Source: Viridothelium virens
Taxonomy: Eukaryota > Ascomycota > Dothideomycetes > Trypetheliales > Trypetheliaceae
Assembly (NCBI GenBank): GCA_010094025.1
Contig: ML991801.1
Coordinates: forward strand, 186,001 to 250,000
Reading direction: 5' to 3'
Length of the DNA stretch: 64,000 nt
Shown: positions 1-11,518 of the stretch, in pieces
How positions within the stretch are numbered: position 1 is the first letter of the stretch
Layout of the letters: each line of letters begins with the position of its first letter
Program-made: the position numbers and the translations under genes
The notes under the pieces: model-generated
Database searches by the model: none
Seen by the model: only the letters and a program-made list of their open reading frames with translations
Told to the model about the DNA's origin: nothing

Positions 1-1125
1 TATCGGATGCTTCTCCTTCAGGATCATGCTGCCCGAGCGAGGGTAAGATGCGTTTCAGAGATTCAAGATTGGCATTGGGATGCAAAGCTCCTACCTGCTT
101 GTATTTTATCAATGTCTTAGCCTTTTTCTTTCTCAAATTCCTTGCCTTCGTAGCATTTTTGCCCTGTCCCGGGGGGTTTCTGGTTTGAGTATGCTGCGCT
201 GGTGCTGCCTGGTGCACAGATTGTGTTAAGCAGACCGAGTCATCCTTCATCAAGGTTCCTCCATTAACCTGCCCAACCAAATGAGTCTCAGCCTCGGAAC
301 TCTCTGTACTGGAGGAACCGTCCGTCGAAGTATCTGACGTCGTATCTGAGCTCGAGCTGATCTCGTCTGTATCTTTAATCTCGTCTTCTTCGTCATCGGA
401 GTCTGTCTGTGAAGGGCTATAGTCCTCAGATGCTTCACTATCCGAAGTGACACCGGCGATTGCTTGCGTCTGGCCGTGATCTTCGCCCATGAAGTGGACT
501 CGGCGCTCCTCGGTTGATCCATCTGTGAGCGCTAATGGATTATTATCCACTTCCCCTTCTTTGAAGGCGATCTGTCCTATCTCCTGAGGTGAATGCATTC
601 CTTCCGTGGCTGAGCTGTTTATTACACCAGTCACAGTGTCCCCATCATCGTTGGTGGTTGTTGGTAAACATTCACGACGACTTGGTATGTGGATCTCAGG
701 TCTCACGGGACGCTTCAGGTAAGGTCGACCAAACGGAATGCCATCATACAAATGTTTGCCATCAGCTGTGATTTGGTGACGACCGGAAAGGGTTCTAGCG
801 CGGAGATCTTGCGTTTGGAGGGGTCGAATACTGGTCACAGAATTAGTAAATTCGTGCAAAAGGTGTCAAGGCAAGCATGCACCTACGTAAGACGGTCGTT
901 ATCCTTGAAGAGCTCTTGCACGCGCGAAAAATGTAGACACTCGTACCTCCCCAACTGGACAACGTAATCCTCTAAGCCCCAATGCTCCGACTCAAGTGGA
1001 ACGACGTTATTGACATCCTCAATAAGTTGGGCAATAGTGGTCGGGCCTGTCCGATCATTTGGCAGGCTCCATAACAAATCTGCAGGTGGCAGCTCTTGCC
1101 GATGAATACTGAGTTGAACCCTCAT
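1..1125 (-). CDS. Coilin-like protein with N-terminal ubiquitin-like domain (3' end beyond window)
   Basis: Exon 1 is 887-1125 and exon 2 is 830 down to the left edge. They are separated by a 56-bp intron (831-886) with a GTAGGT donor, TACTAAT branch site and CAG acceptor. The first 80 residues look like the ubiquitin-like N-terminal domain that fungal databases call DUF7357/coilin-like (LLWSLP, TIAQLIEDVN, SEHWGLEDYVV, then the TIRPL end across the splice). The remainder is acidic and Ser/Asp-rich, then turns basic near the edge (RNLRKKKAK). Coilin organises Cajal bodies and snRNP maturation in other eukaryotes; that role here is inferred from the domain only. About 356 residues are visible and the stop codon lies outside. 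The start is the first ATG of the conserved domain. Confidence 0.7.
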
Positions 1126-1889
1126 GACTCTTGATGCTCAACGGAGCATCTCAAAAAGTAGTTTGATCATGAAGTTGGCTGCTAGAGAAAAAGGTAGCAG
1201 GAACGAAAAGTGAATAAAGTCGACGGAAAATAAGACCCGCGCGCTTACGCGAGCTATGGGAGACACGCGGTTGACAAAAAGATCCGCACACCGAAACTGG
1301 GGGGTGCCTCGCCAGAAAAGCAGCCACGCCTGTAGACTGCCTCTACAGGGAAAAAAATATTATTCGATGATCTCTTGAGTTTAAAAGGTGGTGACTACCT
1401 ATGTAATAGCAGACAAGCCTAATGTACATATGTTATCTTTTCTGTCTACTGCGTATGAAGCACCCCCCAGTTTTGGTGTGCGGGTTTTTCTGACAACCGC
1501 GTGGGGAGACCCCACCACTGGACGTTGAGGAAGGTTGAGCCGGGGCGATCAGTACGACTTTAATGAAATTAAACAAACTCCATTAACAAGTGTCCCATCT
1601 TCACATTTCTGGATTTGAGAATGCTATCCAACTACTTTTCTGAAAGAGTCCGAAACGGAGGGATTCTTCTTCGCAGCAACTAAGTTGCAACTCTATAAAA
1701 AACGACTTGGGGTATCTCTATTCCTTCTAAATAAACAAGCGAATCTAATCTATACCTGTGAGTTTTAGCCGGATCTCCACACTGCAAGCCGACCAATTCA
1801 TCATGAGACCAAGCGTCATACTCGACGTAGATGCAGATCGTGCTCCCTGACTTAACGCCACCTAAATAGGACGGTTTATCATTCTGTCT
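1126..1889. other. Intergenic region with MITE
   Basis: This is the upstream region of the coilin-like gene and the downstream region of RPA43. It contains one foldback element (1265-1502) about 140 bp upstream of the coilin-like ATG. I see no coding sequence in it. Confidence 0.6.
1265..1502. mobile_element. MITE-like foldback element, 238 bp
   Basis: The ends form terminal inverted repeats of about 46 bp with six mismatches. Both arms start ACGCGGTTG and share CCGCACACC and AAACTGGGGGGTGC. The element is flanked by an imperfect 8-bp direct repeat, tgggagac (1257-1264) and ggggagac (1503-1510), as expected for a target-site duplication. There is no coding capacity. The 8-bp duplication suggests mobilisation by a hAT-like transposase, but long inverted repeats also occur in MULE-type elements. 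Superfamily is therefore tentative. Confidence 0.75.
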
Positions 1890-2678
1890 CTAGTCGTCCA
1901 ACAATGTCCCGTGAATGCTCACGAAACCTCTCTCCTTGCCAGTGGTTCTCGCTGCCTCAATATTCTGAATTCTGAAATTCAGCCATTCTCTCACCTCCTC
2001 GCCAGCAGCATTGACAAAATGTCCCGTGCTCGTATGCAGTCGTCTCTGATGATGGCCATCACCATTGTTGGAAGACTGGGGATCTGCTTTCCATGTCCAA
2101 TCTCGAGGGAGCCGTTTGCGAGGAATGCTTGCGTTAAAGAGATTCCAGCATATCAGACTCAAATGACTTTGGGCCTGTATGTTCACCCAGCCATTAATTG
2201 ACGCTCCTTTACGCGGTCGGAAGATGACAAAATCTGCGGTAAGCCAGACAAAACTGCCTGCATATTCATCGGAAGACTTTGCTAGAATTGTTGTGGAAAC
2301 AGAAGCCGAATGATTTAAGGTGTCCGATAATCTTGCATTTTCATATGACAATACGATGCCCCGGAAAGGTTGATAGTATGTCAACAACAGAGGAGACAAA
2401 TACTCCGCGCAGGAGCCTTCCAACGCTCGAGAGTACGAGACGGGCGAGACAGGTAGCCATAAGGAATATGTTTCTAGAAAGAACAGAGGTTGCGAAAGAG
2501 GGTAAGAATGATTTGGATTTGCGGCCGCATTTCCAGTGCGTCGTTTTTTCTTCGGAGTGCTCCCGTCCTGATCCCCTTTGCGCTTCTTGTGGCTTTTCTT
2601 CCTATCAGCTTTGCTGCTTAAGGGATCATTCACAGCATGGCTCTCTGCCTCTGCGATTATTGACTTTTCGCTCGCCAT
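1890..2678 (-). CDS. RPA43: DNA-directed RNA polymerase I subunit RPA43
   Basis: Single exon, 262 aa. The protein starts with a lysine-rich tail (about residues 20-48, KKSHKKRKG and PKKKRR), a likely nuclear signal. An Rpb7-N-like half follows (about 60-135; YLSPLLLTYY, GIVLSYEN), then an OB-type half with the hallmark of the family: GWVNIQAQSHLSLICWN and NASIPRKRLPRDW (about 163-193). The end resembles the usual Rpa43 strand segment (GFVSIHGTLL). RPA43 forms the Pol I stalk with Rpa14 and contacts Rrn3 during rRNA transcription in the nucleolus. Length fits fungal homologues lacking a long C-terminal extension. Transcribed divergently from the laccase. Confidence 0.88.
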   Translation of the reverse strand: MASEKSIIAEAESHAVNDPLSSKADRKKSHKKRKGDQDGSTPKKKRRTGNAAANPNHSYPLSQPLFFLETYSLWLPVSPVSYSRALEGSCAEYLSPLLLTYYQPFRGIVLSYENARLSDTLNHSASVSTTILAKSSDEYAGSFVWLTADFVIFRPRKGASINGWVNIQAQSHLSLICWNLFNASIPRKRLPRDWTWKADPQSSNNGDGHHQRRLHTSTGHFVNAAGEEVREWLNFRIQNIEAARTTGKERGFVSIHGTLLDD

Positions 2679-3720
2679 AGCAGATATCAGTGGTGTTGCG
2701 GACTCTGTAGTTCGAAGAGGTTTGTTCGAAAGTGCACGTGCTCGGCTGAAGACAAAGCGTGGCGCGCTAAGACGCGCTAGTGAGCCGGAACTTTTCTTCT
2801 GTAATCGGTACTCTCACCACCGTGATTACACATCTTGCAGGATGGCAATGCCACAATTGGTACGTCAAGACTCTCAACTAAGCAGCCTGCTGAAAGAAGA
2901 TGTTATGGCACACCGGGTCTTGTCACGGGTCTTGTCACTGGGGAGCCGGGAAGCCCAGCGTTGGCACGAGATGTAAAATTCTGCCCTGAAGGAAGAGGTG
3001 CCAACTGCCAAGCCTACTGCGGCTGGAACCACCATTGGAGAACCACGCTTTGCCGAGTACCAACTTCGATGGTCAAGTCTTCATTTTGACTAGAGGGTCG
3101 CTCTCAAGAGTGCACGGACTGACACCGCCATGACAAGAGAAAGTCTTCCCCGATCGAATTAGACTGGTGGGTTAGAGCTGCCTCACTGGGAGGATCGCAT
3201 TGTTACCCTCCGTAGTAGATCATGCTCTTTCTCAGCTTTCTCACCTTGAGCGTAGCCTCGTCGGACTGAGCTGGACTGGAATCGGTTCCAAGACACGAAA
3301 GTAGGGCCAAAGGCTTTGCCGCCAGTGCTCCTCCTGAGAGTTAACCTACCGTTAGTGTTCTCCTACTGCCGGCCTGCGAACTCCGTCTTGGCTTCAGCCG
3401 CCTTCCTATGGGCTTGCCACCTTCATTCCGAACTTCAAGCAATGCCAATCAGGCAAGCGAAGAATTCGAATTCTAAAGGCGTTGATCGTAGGCCTGGACT
3501 TAGAACTAACTCAGCCACGGCAGTTCTGTGTGCCTGGGCACGGAAGAGTCCTCGAGAAAGCAGAGATTGCTGTTCGCTATAAGTATCATCATTTCACCAT
3601 GTCTTTAACACGGCACGATTTCATTATCATCTTTAGTTTCTCGATCGTAACGTTGGCACTTTTGCCACTTGCATCTTTCGTCTTTCATTCTGACCTTTGT
3701 TTCCCATCATTGTAATCACC
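2679..3720. promoter_or_regulatory. Divergent intergenic region RPA43 / laccase
   Basis: A 1.04-kb region separates two gene starts that face apart. A TATA-like TATAAG lies at 3578-3583, about 140 bp before the laccase ATG. A pyrimidine-rich stretch follows (about 3625-3715). Reading frames here lack coding character, and I see no RNA gene. Confidence 0.5.
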
Positions 3721-5733
3721 ATGCTGGGTGTTCGATTTCTTTTCTATACTGCTCTCGTGCTCCCAGCACTGGCAGGTCCTGCCGCCCTCCCCTTTGAGGT
3801 CATTGCGGGAGAGAATGGGGAGCTATTAGCTCGTCAAGCCACCTCTACGGGTGCCGCCGCCACTTCAACGAGAGTTCCGGACTCAGCATGCACAAATGGA
3901 CCTCTTACTAGAGCTTGTTGGCAAAGCGGCTTTAGCATTGCTACTGATTTTGACGCCAAATTACCGCCAGCAGGCAAGGTCGTTGAGGTAAGTTTCCAAC
4001 CAAACTGAAGATGCATGCCACTAATCGGACAAAATAGTATAATCTTGAGGTCACAAACACTACCATGGAGATTGCAGGCGTTAGCCGGATGGTCCAGTTG
4101 GTTAATAATCAATATCCAGGCCCTACTTTGACTGCGAGTGAGTGCAACAGTCCGTCTGGCAGTTCTCCAACTAATTGTCTAGATTGGGGGGATACCTTCG
4201 TTATCAATGTCAAAAATAGTCTATCAGACAATGGGTAGGTCGATTTAATCGGCAGCATCCGCAAGCGCTAACAAGCTGCAGAACCAGTATACATTGGCAT
4301 GGCTTGAGGCAGCTTAACTCTTGTCAGCAAGACGGCGCCAACGGCGTTACTGAATGTAGGGAACTATCTAGCCTGCCCCTTGATAAAGTCACAAAATTTT
4401 TAAATGAATCAGACTGACACCTCACTTAGGCCCCATTGCGCCTGGCCAAACGAAGCAATACCGTATCCAATGCACCCAGTTCGGAACAACATGGTATCAT
4501 AGCCATCACTCTATACAGTACGGTGAAGGGGTGGTTGGAAACATTGTCATCAACGGCCCTGCAACCTCGAACTACGACGTTGACCTTGGTCCCATGGCCC
4601 TCACAGATTGGTTTTATGATACGGCCTTCGCGCTTAACTATAGGGTCATGCACACTGGCATCCAAGCTCCTATACCAGATAACGGCCTTATCAATGGGAC
4701 AATGAAGAGCCCGGATGGCACGAAAGGATCGTACAACAAGGTCAAGGTCCAGAAAGGGAAGAAATATCGCATCCGCTTCGTAAATACCTCAGTCAATCAG
4801 CATCTCGTGGTCACTATTGACGGGCACAACATGACTGTCATAGCCTCCGACTTCGTTCCGATAAAGCCATTCACCTCCCAGTACCTAGCGTTGGCTACTG
4901 GTCAACGCTATGACGTTGTAGTTGACGCCAGTCAAGCTGCAGCCAATTACTGGATTCGTGCAGATACGGATACGGCCTGCAGTAAGAACGCAAATCAAGG
5001 GAATGTCAAAGCCATTCTATCGTACGAAGGCGCCAACGAAGCTGATCCAACGACAACGGGAATCACACCACCAATGGGTTGCGCCGATATGGCTGTGACG
5101 CCTTACGTATCCAATACTGTTCCTCAAGATCAATTCTCGTCTGCTCTCCAGTATTTATCAATGGATTTCAATGTCTCGCAAACGGTCAAAGGTCCGCTTG
5201 TGCAGTGGTTGATCAACGGCTCCGGAATTGATGTCGATTGGTCACGACCTACATTGCAGTATGTCATTGACAGTGACACAAATTATTCTGATGACATGAA
5301 CGTCTTCGAAGTGGGAGAGACGAATAAATGGAGTTTCTGGATAATTCAGAGTGTGCAATCTGACCCAGTAGAGGTCCCTCATCCTATTCATCTGCACGGA
5401 CATGATTTTTATATTCTTGGATCCGGGCCCGGAGTTTGGAATGGAGACTCATCTGGTCTCAAGTTCGTCAACCCGCCGCGTCGCGATACCGCGTTATTGC
5501 CCGGCAAGGGCTACCTAATCCTTGGTTTTCCGGCTGATAACCCAGGTGCCTGGCTAATGCACTGTCATATTGCCTGGCACGTAGGTCAAGGGTTCTCGTT
5601 GCAATTTTTAGAGAGAAAAGAGGATATATTAGGAACAATTGGGGACTTGAGCAGTTTCAATAGCGGTTGTGATAGCTGGAAAAAGTGGTGGAATGGACCA
5701 CATCCTTACGACAAGGATGACTCAGGCCTTTAG
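3721..5733 (+). CDS. Laccase (secreted multicopper oxidase, asco-laccase type)
   Basis: Five exons (3721-3987, 4038-4137, 4183-4234, 4282-4355, 4430-5733) give 598 aa. All junctions restore conserved laccase sequence. Residues 1-19 form a signal peptide (MLGVRFLFYTALVLPALAG). The four copper signatures are present: HWHG at about 144, WYHSHHS at about 186-192, HPIHLHGHDF at about 482, and HCHIAWHVGQGFSLQF at about 542. The T1-axial position, ten residues after the Cys, is Phe. The protein ends in DSGL, the C-terminal plug motif of ascomycete laccases. It oxidises phenols with reduction of O2 to water outside the cell; substrate could be lignin phenols or melanin precursors. There are several N-glycosylation sequons. 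No cluster partners are adjacent, so the biological role is open. Confidence 0.93.
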
Positions 5734-6371
5734 AGGCCAGAATGTCCCGCGATTTAGAGGGTACCAAGTGGTCAATTCTTTCCCTTGTTCATATTTCTCT
5801 CTCCTTGGATTTCAAGCAATTGTGCTCCGAAGAGTCTTTCTAATATGTTGCGCATGTGTGGGATCTTCACGACATGGGAGTTTGGATTAGAGCTTAGATT
5901 TTTGGGGCAAGGCTGGCGAGATTCAATTATTTGCATATGTGGAGCATCAGGGCGAGCTCTGGGAATCTCAACTTGGTGGTATCTGAAATAATAGATGTTT
6001 TCTTTTTCGATCAATGCAAGACAAGTTTTGAAGAGTTCACAAATATTTTGTGCCTGAGATTGGATTGCAAAATAAACAGATTAGCAGCTGGTGTAAACAA
6101 TTACAAGGTAATCCGTACCGAAGTGCCTGTCTATCAGTATTACCTTGATAATCTAATCTTGGTTATCGGTTTTAGAGTTCGAAGCTAGCCTGACGCGCGC
6201 TTATCGGTGACCGACGATTGTTTTTGTTTACCAATGACGTGCAGCCCAAACATCCTACCCATCCACCCACCCAACTTCGAACCTTCGCTTCCCAGATCCC
6301 TAATTTCCCAAGGAGCATTGGCCAAGATCTACTTTCACTTTTGACTGCGCTATCCATTCTTCAGAGCCGCA
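5734..6371. other. Intergenic region, laccase 3' side to next gene
   Basis: This holds the laccase 3' end and the promoter of the downstream nuclear protein gene. It is AT-richer around 5980-6180. I see no gene or repeat in it. Confidence 0.5.
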
Positions 6372-9063
6372 ATGGCTCGTCCAACAACCAGGCGTTCCTC
6401 AGCGCGACTGAGGAAGCGTAGTACCACACCAAAGGTAAGAAGCGCAGTATCCCATTCGCATATATCAATGGTTTTCATACATCCAGAAACGAGCTGCACT
6501 CCTCTTCTTGATCAATATCTGTCTAGTCAGCGAAGCTGACAGCTAACAGGCCACTTCTCAGTTTCCTGGGGCTTTCCCAGAAGATGCTCACGCGTCAGAG
6601 AAAACCAACTTGGACTCTGTACCCGAAACCGAAGAATCAGGAGAGACTGTCGCTAAGCCTGCAAAGACAACTACTGTTCCTCTCAATGATGCTGTCGACG
6701 TTCAGGAAACACCTACTCAAAATACACCGATTCGACCAGAGCCCGAAGAAATGCACCCAGGTCACTACCAATCAACGACGGCTAAGCCGATGGAAGAGGC
6801 ACGCTGGCTAGGTTTCATGGATAAGGGATCCCTGACAGAACCACCAAAAGGCAGCAGCAAGATTCCCATGCTACAGAATACACCTACGAAGGTTGGCAGA
6901 ATCCCAGGAACTTTCAGTCCCCCGGGGTTCCAATTCACATTTCGGCATCCTTCATTGGAGTTGAGTCCAGGCGCTAAGAAGATGATGGCTGAAACGCGTG
7001 AGGAAGCTACCAAAATTCGTGCTCAAATGTCTACTGAGGGTTCGGCTCTACCCAGTGTCCAAGAAGAAATACAGCGCAAGATTGCCACGCCCAAAGGCAA
7101 AGCGGGACGATTTAGCGATGCACACATAGCAGAGTTCAGAAAGATGGACTCTATCGCGAATCATGCATCCTCTTTTCGTGCAGACCCAAATCGTTTCAAG
7201 CAAGGCGAGCCCTCCCTCAAGCGAACCAGTTCGAAGGCAGGCCTGGATGAGTCAGAATCGTCCACAATGAAGGAAATGAAACGCAACAAGTCCAAGAATG
7301 ACAATGATGCGTCAGAAGAGGGAAAGTACAATACTAAGCCTACAGAATTCAAAGTCAAGACCAGCGGCCTCGAAGCAGCTAGTCCTTTGAAGCGCGTCAA
7401 AGCCCACCACGAAGAAGAGACCATCGCCCCATGTTCGGTCTCTCGTGACACTCATCGGCCGCCGCAGACCCTTCACGTTCATAGTCACGACTCTCATTTG
7501 CCTGCCGTTGCCACAACTCCCACGAAGTCTTCCCTGGCTCGATCAGATAGCGCCAAATCAGTCAAAAGCGGAATTCCCTCACTTGCCCGGTCTCCTTCAA
7601 AGCCTTCGACGACCGAGTGTTCCAGTGGCAAGTCCAACACGACTTCTTTTCTCGCAAGATCTGCTTCGAAGAAAAGCATTTCCGCTCACACAGAATCGCA
7701 TGATGGAAATTCTGAGCTTCCTCTCCTTGCCCGCTCACCGTCCAAAAAACCCGTGGGACAACAGTTCTCTGACGAGGGGGAAAGTGGCTCTGCTACACCG
7801 TTACTCTCTCGGTCGCCTGCGAAGAAGCCCGTCAAGCATTCGACTACTGACGATGGAGAGGAATTACAGGAACCGTCCACTCCACTACTATCTCGATCTC
7901 CTTCTAAGAAGGCAGTACTACATCAGCAGGACCAATCTGACCAGTCCGGGCAGACGTCGAAAGTCCCGCTGCTCTCGCGTACCCCTGCCAAAATTGCTAC
8001 TGTTGAAAACTCTCCGTTTATGCAACCGACAAAGCCGGGGCAGACACCCACTGTACCATCATCGTCTCTCCGCAATCGCTTTGCTGCCCTTCGAGGTGCC
8101 GGCTCAGCAATGAAATCTATCCTGCGCTCCCCACAGCGTCTATATTCTGATGATCCTTTCAAAATCGCCGCGGGTACGCACGTACCGGCAGCTACGCCGC
8201 CACGCAGCATCATCAAACCAACTGGACCGAAAGAGCCACCGACTGTACCTTCAGTCAAGAAGCACGTCGATTTTGACAACAGCCCTGCTGTTGAGAAGCG
8301 CGCGATTGGCTCTCCCTCTCCCATCAAGGCCCGTTCTAAGGTTTCAGAGAAGATGGACATTACCTGGCCATCTCTCCCAACAAGAGACCCGTTGCCGTCT
8401 GAAGCGCACTCGAGCATTCAGCCGGAATATCCGGACCTCCGGCCAGCTGGTGGATCGACTGTATCCGAAGAAGATACCCAGATGAGCTCTCCTGCTCCGA
8501 CCGTTCCAGGGACTTTTACCTTCCGTGTCGGCGATCCCATCAATTTCGGTCCTCCTGCACCCAGTGCCAATCGAAAGACGGCTACACCACAGTCGCCCGC
8601 CCTCATGAAACCCACCATCCGCCATGTGCGCCCGAGCATCGCGCCTGCGCCGTCTCATAGCAAACCTACTAACGCGACAGATGCCAAGACCGGCGGTGCT
8701 GGTAAAAGCCAAGGCAGGAAGCGCAAAATTTCTTCGACCGAACAGGAAGACGAGGATAAGGAGAATACCACCGCTACTACTACTGTGACTACTCCTTCAG
8801 CTACACGATCTATCTTCGACATCCCCGTCTCTTCCGATTCACCTGAGACGCGACCTACCAAGAAAATCAGGCGCAGCGACAGCGACGGGAACGCAGAAAA
8901 GGGAATGCACAGGGGTGAGGTGAAGAAGGCGAAGACGCCCACCAGGCTTCCGAAGTTGGGTGGTGTAAGGGGCAGCGCGAAGGCAGGGAAGAGAACGTCT
9001 GCCGTTCTGAGTCAGGCAAGATTGAATCTGCTCGCTACGCCGAAGCGTAGGAGGGGCGAGTAA
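6372..9063 (+). CDS. Disordered, repeat-containing probable nuclear protein
   Basis: Exon 1 (6372-6434) encodes an Arg-rich start, MARPTTRRSSARLRKRS. Exon 2 (6550-9063) follows a GTAAGA...AACAG intron; total 858 aa. No enzyme domain is recognisable. Residues about 349-500 hold seven spaced copies of a motif close to LLxRSPxKK (LARSPSKP, LARSASKK, LARSPSKK, LSRSPAKK, LSRSPSKK, LSRTPAK and a weaker first copy), each a potential CDK-type S/T-P-x-K site. An RVxF-like PP1-docking sequence (KHVDF, about 592-596) and a KEN box (758-760) are visible. Basic stretches (RKRK, KKIRR, PKRRR) suggest nuclear location. Together these point to a mitotically regulated chromatin-associated protein, loosely like Ki-67 repeats; that is inference. 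The family is not identified. Confidence 0.8.
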
Positions 9064-10449
9064 AGGCGTGAGACGGGCATAATTGCAGAAGACTGCGCGC
9101 TCAAGACGATGATTCAGGTTACGACTGGGCTGCAGTCTGTGATGCCTTGGGAGAATACGAGCTTGGTGGTATTCGAGGTACAGATTGGAGAATTACTCGA
9201 AGGGGGTGGTGTACTGGAGATAATTGAGTTGACGACCTGCAAGAAGGCAGTAGAAGTCGAGACAGGTATACAAGGTATCTCGGAAGATTCTTGTGTGTTG
9301 CTGAGATTTCAGAGAGCTTGTTCAGAGGCACTACTGCTTCGGATTGTTTCTTCCTTGTCCCCTTTTCTTTCTATGGCATTGTATGGACTTGGCAACAAAC
9401 GGCACAAGAATGTGTATGTCAACGGCATTAGCATGAGAATCAATGAGACATGCGGACAATATTGCAATATTGACCCCGAGAAAATCTGAGGAAGGAGCCT
9501 CGTTGCGACATTGTCTTGAGACGGCCATAGCTTAATGGATCGTAATGCCGTCCGCAAGCTGATACTCCGTGAAAGTAAAAAATTATGAGCAGTACACTTT
9601 CATCGGCAGATGAGCATCGAGGTGACCTAAAAGGCATGACAGTCGAGAACAAAAAACAGAAAAGAAGGGAAACGGCAAAGTTAAAGCCAAATGGATCCGC
9701 AGAACAGAAAGCTCTTCTAGATGTCAATTTTGTCAGGAACCTAGAAATCGCGCCTCAAATGCCCGGTCCGTTAGGCGAAACGCATCTGATGAGTTCTTCA
9801 GAGAAACTCAGCTTTACGAAACTCGAGTTCGAAGTGATGCGTAGAGATATGTATCTTGACTTTGACTCAATCTTGTAAAAAGGCTCATGGCGGTAGGAAT
9901 GTCGCTTGGAGTATTCCACACTCTGTGCGAGGGAATTGGCAGTTAGTTTTGTTATCTCATGAGCACAGCTGAGGCCTGTGATCATATAATAGAGCGGCTC
10001 GGAAGAGGTATAGCATTGAGGGGACGCTCTTCTGCCGCCTCCAGTCCCAAATTCACTATACCGAGCAATCGAATTCTGGGATACATCTATAGTATTGGTG
10101 ATTGACACGACAGTAGATTAAAGCAACTTTTGGTAGGATTTCGGCAAGCCACTGTAAGATGAGCCGTGAAGGGGGACGCGAATACCCCCATCAGCCAACG
10201 GCTTTCTCGCGCAATGATGTTTGAGGAGGCGCTGCCTAATTGTGATAGTCTTGAACTTGATGGGAGGGTTGTCAAGTGAATGGTCTGTTACTGCTTGTTT
10301 GGGGCCTTCAACGAGCGAGAGCTCGCTCGCAATAGTTTAGCATCTTCGGTCAGCACACTGTGGATATATGTAGAGACTTTGATCTTTTGAGTTCTTTGAA
10401 ATTTTTGATTAGAATTATACTTTTTCCCATTTCGTGAAAATACGGACAA
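9064..10449. other. Convergent intergenic region
   Basis: 3' ends of two converging genes flank 1.4 kb without credible coding sequence. A short perfect hairpin (GAGCGAG, 2-nt loop, CTCGCTC) lies near 10313-10330. I see nothing else in it. Confidence 0.5.
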
Positions 10450-11518
10450 TTAATCCTCTGTATCCTGCTCTCTCCTATGATCTGGAAGTTCGTAAAGTCT
10501 CTCCTGTTCGCCCAGACTCTGCAGCTCCTGTGGCTTGTCTGCTGCAGATAACTCATACTGTGCAGGCGTCTCCGCTAGTTCTGCGCGATCATGGTATGTA
10601 GGGGGTTCGACCGGGACGAGTTCCCTTCCGGCTCGTTGCCTTCGGCGATAGAAGTAGCGCAGCAGGAAAGCAGCAGCTATTAGCGCCACGACAGGTATGA
10701 CTACTCCAATCGCTATCTTTGCTCCAGTCGAAAGACCACCAGGAGATGGTAGTGGAGATTGTGTAGGGCCGGTTGTTGGGGATGTCTTGGCGGGTGACGC
10801 GGCGAGCGTCCGATCTGAGTCTTTGAAATTTATTTGTATGAGTGGAGCATAGAGCGACATAAAGTCGTCGGTCAATGTAGATGTTGACTCGGGATTATTG
10901 TTGTCATCGAAGACTGTTGATTTGGAGTAGGCGTATGGGATCGAGAAGGTTTCATCAGTCACGAATTGACCAACCGTGCACGTCACTCTGGGAAATGCAG
11001 TAGAAGATACTCGCTTGATACAGGTTTGCGCGGCGTGAACAGGGTTGATGCCGAAGCAGCTGTAGCCACTAGTATAGAAATTTCATATCAGTCTGCGCCT
11101 GCAATTGTATGTAATGGTATCCATACGTCGGACAGCACCCTACAGCAGTCTCACCAGCTGTCAGACTCCATTGGGGCGTGAAGCTCGTTCCTGAAATGAC
11201 TGGTGAGGTCTGTCCATTGCTAGACAGTGCAGCTGTACATGCTGAGGTCCACCCGGCCGGGCACACAAGACCTGGAGAATAAAAACCCCAGCCCTCCAAG
11301 GGCGGCGTAGGGGTCGAGGCTGTGACTGTTGGCCAACAAGCCGCGTCGTCTTCTTGGGAGTCTGTATAGGTGTCGTCCGAGAAAGTCGAAACTGCGCAGC
11401 TTTGTGCCTGCCAGGCGTTACCTTGACCTTCGCCTTGCGCAGCGACAAGATTCGTGCAGGCCTCTGGAAATGTGTATGTAGTCGTGAGAGGCCCAAGGAC
11501 GGTCCGCGTTGTTGACAT
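10450..11518 (-). CDS. Single-pass membrane protein with Cys-rich extracellular domain
   Basis: Exon 1 is 11127-11518 and exon 2 is 10450-11068, joined across a 58-bp GTATGG...CTAG intron that restores CCPTGYSCFG; 336 aa. The start MSTTRTVLGPLTTT matches a common Pezizomycotina family that lacks a classical signal peptide but has an LGPLTT(T)F-type opening. The ectodomain (about 1-210) has regularly spaced Cys, including YSPGLVCPAGW and GCCPTGYSC. A Ser/Pro/Thr linker precedes a transmembrane helix (GAKIAIGVVIPVVALIAAA), followed by a basic stop-transfer (RYFYRRRQR) and an acidic cytoplasmic tail with YELP and PPTYHD motifs. The architecture resembles cell-wall stress sensors; ligand and function are unknown. 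Confidence 0.8.

Noticed and set aside
1503-1511. Small palindrome ggggagacccc beside the MITE
   Set aside because: Overlaps the putative target duplication and is too short to be a separate feature.
7445-8113. 222-aa frame in a second phase inside the repeat protein
   Set aside because: It is an out-of-frame reading of the SP-K repeats; long only because of low-complexity codons.
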